Shown here in pieces: positions 60,761 to 64,000 of a DNA stretch of 64,000 nt. Below the pieces are notes generated by a model that saw only the letters and a program-made list of their open reading frames with translations, was not told where the DNA came from and did no database searches. The position numbers and the translations under genes were made by a program. Origin of the DNA: an archaeon HR01 (GTDB taxonomy: Archaea; Thermoproteota; Nitrososphaeria_A; Caldarchaeales; Caldarchaeaceae); contig BEHD01000002.1 in assembly GCA_002898355.1 (NCBI GenBank), positions 1-64,000 of the forward strand, given 5' to 3'. Every line of letters begins with the position of its first letter. The stretch's first letter is position 1.

Positions 60761-61440
60761 CTATACTAGGCTTTTTTCGCGTAGCCTACGGAGGAGTAAG
60801 TGGAAGTAGACCATCCCTCGGTACTGGCCCCATCTAGATGTTACCGTTTGGACGTCTTCATAGCTCAAGCGCCCGCTGATCCCCAGCCAGGTAGCGAGAC
60901 TCTTCGCAGCGCCCACATCATCGCCAGGGTAGACATCAAGCCTACCCAAGCTGTAGAGAAGGACGTACTCAGCGGACCACCGGCCTACACCCTTTATCCC
61001 TTCAAGGGCTCGCACCACATGCGGGTTGTCCATCGACTCGAACCTTACATCCTCGAGCTCGCCTTTGAGGTATGCGGACGCAAGGCTTCTGAGCACTTTG
61101 GCCTTAATCCTGCTGAAACCCAGTTCTCGGATGCTTCTTAACGGTGCCTCTGCAATCCTATGGGGACTGGGGAACGATTATGGGAAGCCTTGCGCATCTG
61201 TTAGCCTCTCCCCGAACCTCTCGGCTAACCTCGAGATGAGCCTTAGACCCACTTCCAGCGAGACCTGCTGACATGCTACCGCGTTCACCAGCGCCTCGAA
61301 TAAGTCGGAGAAACGAGGAGGTTTAAGGCCGGGGAATGAGTTGACCAGTTCGGAGAGCCGGGTCCCCCTGGGCCATGCGGTAGAAATCGGTTAAACACTC
61401 CGGCATCAAACGCGTCCACCGTGTTAGCGTTCCTTCTCTT
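60761..61440 (-). pseudogene. Decayed DNA-3-methyladenine glycosylase (AlkA-like)
   Basis: The 111-residue open frame at 60761-61096 is the C-terminal HhH-GPD half: ALEGIKGVGRWSAEYVLLYSLGRLDVYPGDD carries the helix-hairpin-helix and catalytic Asp. Continuing upstream on the minus strand, the same frame holds FSDLFEALVNAVACQQVSL but is broken by a TAA at 61178-61180, and a frameshift near 61345 separates an earlier segment (DFYRMAQGDPALR). The pieces fit one AlkA-type base-excision glycosylase. Two lesions indicate a pseudogene rather than a sequencing slip, though the latter cannot be fully excluded. Confidence 0.7.
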
Positions 61441-61705
61441 GAGCGCCTAAATTGTATAATCCAGCCTAAATGGGGCTTGGTGGGGCTTGGGGTTCGAGCT
61501 CAAAGAAGGTCTCCCACATTCTAGGCGGGCATCTTAGTTCGGTTTTTGGGAGTTTTTAAGCGTTACCGATGGTATTGCCTTAAGCCATTGCAAGGGGCGG
61601 GATCAAGACTCTCTACATGATGAGAAGCGGCCCATTATAGTTTGAGCCAACCCAATCCCGACCGACAATAATGCAAATTAAGCGCGTACTGGGTTGTGAA
61701 ATGGG

Positions 61706-61831
61706 TTATTTGGTTTGAGCCTTGGTAAAGAGGGGTTCTAACATTGGTAGTAAGTCCTTAGGTATGAGGACGGAACATTTTCCGTTTATTGCCCCTTCTA
61801 GAATGAGGCCTTTTGCTTTAAGTCTCCCCAT
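61706..61831 (-). CDS. Short ORF of unknown nature beside transposase remnants
   Basis: A 41-codon frame starting MGRLKAKGLILEGAINGK. It follows the end of the IS6-like transposase fragment and may be a small protein or a leftover of the element. There is no recognisable motif. Confidence 0.25.
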   Translation of the reverse strand: MGRLKAKGLILEGAINGKCSVLIPKDLLPMLEPLFTKAQTK

Positions 61832-61857
61832 GAGGCTTTTAGGCTGTTGCTATAGCC

Positions 61858-61958
61858 AATTTAGTGGGTCTGATGGATCGTCGCCGAACCTCCTCGTCCT
61901 GTGCTTCAGCTCCCTGAACCACCTCTCTATCCTGTTCCTGTTACCGAAGGTCTCATGG
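61858..61958 (-). pseudogene. C-terminal fragment of an IS6-like DDE transposase
   Basis: The minus-strand frame reads HETFGNRNRIERWFRELKHRTRRF and ends at a stop after DPLNWL. GNRNRxERWFRxLKxRTRRF is the region around the catalytic Glu of IS6-family/DDE-domain transposases. It starts abruptly in the middle of the IS110-type remnant in another frame, so it is a junction of two broken elements. Confidence 0.6.
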
Positions 61959-62463
61959 ACTGGTCTATAGAGGATATTCTCAGGGACTTTAGCCAATCTA
62001 ATCCACTCCTAGTGAATAGTTTGAAATCTCTAGGAGTTTCTATTCCCTCTGGGGCTAGTGTAGCTATTATCCTGTTCTTCACCCTAGTCCTGATCCCTAC
62101 TAGGAAGGCCCTCCTCCTCACCAGCTCTCTCATCCCAGCTACATCACCCGCAGGTATGTATGAGCTAGGCAAGGCCCCCAGCCTAGCGAGCTCCGCTAAA
62201 CATTTAGAATCGCTCCCATCGCCCTTAAGCCTGTTCTCAGCAATCAACCTAGTCTTCCTGGGATGAGCAACTAACACCTCCAAACCCATATCTACTATAC
62301 ATCGGATGAACATAGCTACTAGAGATACTTTCCTGCTAGAGAGGAATGAATAGACGACATCCCTAGATATCCTCCTAGACTCCACTACATTACCAAACCA
62401 GTCTACTTTCGTAGCATCGCAACAGCCCTTATGGACATCTAGACCACAGACAAAACCGCTCAT
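61927..62463 (-). pseudogene. Truncated IS110-family transposase
   Basis: About 178 residues from the ATG at 62463. The N-terminal DEDD region is recognisable: FVCGLDVHKGCCDATKVD (first Asp), the helix VDMGLEVLVAHPRKTRLIAENR, then GDGSDSKCLAELARLG (Asp motif) and RRRAFLVGIRTRVKNRI. IS110 transposases are about 300-400 residues; the C-terminal Ser-containing domain is missing, and the last dozen codons read into an IS6-like fragment in another frame. This is therefore a remnant. Confidence 0.75.
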
Positions 62464-62543
62464 AACATGCCCTGAACGATTCTTAGAATTAAGCCTAGCC
62501 CCACATCGCATCAGTATCTGCGAACCACATGTAGAGGTATTTG

Positions 62544-63116
62544 CTATACTTTGAAGGCTTTAGCCCATATCTGATCGTAGTCGTAGTGGTATGGGCTTAT
62601 TCCCAAGCTAATGTTGAACTTATTGTAGGCCGCGAAGTTGTTTACTGCGTGAACGATCTGGACTATGCCCTTATCCGATATCCCATGCTGCCTTAAACGT
62701 TCAACATCCTTATCTGTAACATTCAACCAATCGCTATTTACTTTTAGCGCGAAGTTAATTATATCGCGTTCCCTTTCTGCCAGTTCTGCTTTACGCCAAT
62801 CACGTATGAGCTGAACTACTTTGTCCTCAGGTTGATTAGCCGCTCGTGTAAGCCATGTACCCCATGCCCCTACGCAGTACTCACACTTGTTAGCTTTTGA
62901 AACGGCAGCTCCTATGTAGAGTACTTCAGGTAACGGTAGCTCTCCTTCAGTCCACAAAACTAGAGTAGTTCTTAGCATAGCTTTAAGAAGTTGGGGGAAG
63001 TTAAATTCTGCCTTGAAGTGATTTGGAACTAGGCCCTCCACCTGTTGAATTCTCCTAACAAACCCCCTTAGTTCCTCATCTTCTGGTATATCTTGAATCA
63101 ATCTGACACGAGCCAT
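62544..63116 (-). CDS. AhpD/carboxymuconolactone-decarboxylase-like protein
   Basis: A 190-residue protein of the AhpD-like superfamily. The redox motif is NKCEYCVGAWGTW (CxxC) after an alpha-helical half with LPEVLYIGAAVSKA. The C-terminal segment has IVQIVHAVNNFAAYNKFNISLG. Members reduce peroxides or act in peroxide-defence and related redox roles, using the Cys pair and a nearby His. It lies next to the FAD-dependent oxidoreductase, which may supply electrons, although the genes are separated by about 240 bp. Confidence 0.8.
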   Translation of the reverse strand: MARVRLIQDIPEDEELRGFVRRIQQVEGLVPNHFKAEFNFPQLLKAMLRTTLVLWTEGELPLPEVLYIGAAVSKANKCEYCVGAWGTWLTRAANQPEDKVVQLIRDWRKAELAERERDIINFALKVNSDWLNVTDKDVERLRQHGISDKGIVQIVHAVNNFAAYNKFNISLGISPYHYDYDQIWAKAFKV

Positions 63117-63354
63117 GCTGTTAAGCTGCCATTAACCCTTTTTAAGAATTAACTTGAACTATTAAAACATTAGGACGCTCTTAATCCTTACGTTGTGGGT
63201 GTTTATACTCTTATGTCCTCTGTTATATAGATTCGCCGAGGCTAATCTTCGATATTCGCCAGTGGCATCAGGATAGCCTTATGCATGCCTATGTTGGTCT
63301 TTGGCATCCCGTTCCTCCACCCCCTCCGGGCTGTAACATTATGAGATTAGGTCT
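63117..63354. other. Spacer between the AhpD-like and oxidoreductase genes
   Basis: About 240 bp, AT-rich near 63120-63190, with no convincing gene. It likely holds the promoter of the AhpD-like gene (leftward). Confidence 0.4.
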
Positions 63355-64000
63355 TTAGGGTTTAACTATGTATTTTGCCAGCTCAGAGACTTGGGCATGT
63401 CTACGCGATGTTATCAACTGTCTAACTCCATCTGCATCAACGTTTCTATTCACCAGTAAGACACCATCGACAATACCGTTACGTAAGTAAAATTTTGCGA
63501 ACCCGCTCGCATCCTTATCGACGGTAACGATGGAGTCGTAGATGTCGGTGACGCCGTAGACCTTTATATGGAGGCCAGGCATTATGGAGAAGAAATAGGG
63601 CGGCAGGCTGTAGGGTTTTCTCTGGCCAGCCATGTTGGAGCCTGCTATCTCGCCGTGTCGCACAGCCACATCGTAGTGCTCAACCCTTATGTATCTCCCA
63701 TATATCGGGCTATAGAAACGTGCTACATCACCGGCAGCATAAACATTCTCAGCCGATGTTTCGAGGTATTCGTTGACAACCACTCCATTCTCCACCTTTA
63801 GACCTGCCTTCTCAGCCAGTTCCGTGTTGGGGGCTATGCCTACGCCGACGACAACCACATCCGTATCCAAAACCTCGCCTCCAGATGTCACGACTGCGGA
63901 AACCTTACCATAACTTCCTAGAAATCGCGTTACTGATATGCCTGTCCTCACTTTGACACCCATCTCCCGGAAGCGTGATGTTATCCAACTTGCTGTTTCT
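63355..64000 (-). CDS. FAD/NAD(P)-dependent oxidoreductase, C-terminal part
   Basis: The frame continues beyond the right edge; about 215 residues are visible. It shows VVVVGVGIAPNTELAEKAGL and the FAD-binding motif VYAAGDVARF, with a C-terminal dimerisation-like domain (AKFYLRNGIVDGVLLVNRNVD). This is the pattern of ferredoxin/rubredoxin reductase-type pyridine-nucleotide disulphide oxidoreductases. The visible part lacks the N-terminal FAD motif, which lies outside the window. Confidence 0.8.
   Translation of the reverse strand, partial: ETASWITSRFREMGVKVRTGISVTRFLGSYGKVSAVVTSGGEVLDTDVVVVGVGIAPNTELAEKAGLKVENGVVVNEYLETSAENVYAAGDVARFYSPIYGRYIRVEHYDVAVRHGEIAGSNMAGQRKPYSLPPYFFSIMPGLHIKVYGVTDIYDSIVTVDKDASGFAKFYLRNGIVDGVLLVNRNVDADGVRQLITSRRHAQVSELAKYIVKP

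Noticed and set aside
60458-61720. Additional tRNA genes in the right-hand spacers
   Set aside because: No GGTTCGAATC-type T arm with a matching acceptor stem was found on either strand.
1-64000. CRISPR array
   Set aside because: No series of regularly spaced direct repeats is visible anywhere, and no cas-type gene was recognised.

Overview
The window looks like a chromosomal segment of a thermophilic archaeon, most likely from the Thaumarchaeota/Aigarchaeota side (Caldiarchaeum-like). The evidence is an archaeal information-processing set (TFB, a TFE-beta/Rpc34-type protein, Nop5-fibrillarin, Gar1, SRP19, S8e, S30e, Trm1), an SMC-ScpA-ScpB operon, a tetraether-lipid-synthase-type radical SAM enzyme, a tRNA-Gln gene with two apparent introns, and many genes with a TATA box about 25 bp before a leaderless start. 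It also carries a bacterial-type GrpE-DnaK-DnaJ set. The phylum assignment is inference; no 16S gene or strict marker is present.

Layout. 1-5.5 kb: an AbrB antitoxin with a partial overlapping ORF, a CBS-domain protein, tRNA-Gln, a DUF996 membrane protein, a phosphoribosyltransferase, and an N4/N6-type DNA methyltransferase overlapping an unknown gene. 5.5-22 kb: a catabolic region with a methylmalonate-semialdehyde-type dehydrogenase, a CoA-transferase/MaoC pair, a polyamine-type ABC importer whose operon ends in a divergent group II chaperonin, and then a polysaccharide-deacetylase-like hydrolase, a nitrilase-type amidase, an asparaginase, an ornithine-cyclodeaminase homolog, an M20 carbamoylase and a dihydropyrimidinase. 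Together these suggest uptake and breakdown of cyclic ureides, carbamoyl-amino acids or amides. 22-26.6 kb: S30e facing nop5-flpA-rnhB-THEP1-trm1. 26.7-29 kb: a convergent pair matching the last two steps of oxidative pentose breakdown.

29-36.4 kb is one long leftward gene train: smc-scpA-scpB-rps8e-srp19-gar1-tfb-tfeB-rlmE. The srp19 gene lies directly behind the rps8e stop in the same frame and has no ATG, GTG or TTG start. 36.6-51 kb holds a degenerate M24 peptidase, a cis-prenyltransferase, DUF373, grpE, dnaK/dnaJ, archaeal dihydroneopterin aldolase, two regulators, an internally duplicated unknown protein, a membrane-anchored Hsp20-like protein next to a UPF0182 membrane protein, a TrmB regulator, a Thr-rich surface protein and a QueT-type transporter. 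At 51-52.8 kb is the Tes-like radical SAM gene.

52.8-63 kb is an accessory region of different texture: a dCTP-deaminase-fold gene with an apparent -1 frameshift into a membrane-anchor tail, a CxxxCxxC radical SAM gene followed by a small two-helix membrane protein, an IS5-like element, a LAGLIDADG-type endonuclease with two unknown membrane proteins, a decayed AlkA glycosylase gene, and fused remnants of IS110 and IS6-like transposases. The window closes with an AhpD-like protein and the C-terminal part of an FAD/NAD(P) oxidoreductase that continues beyond base 64000.
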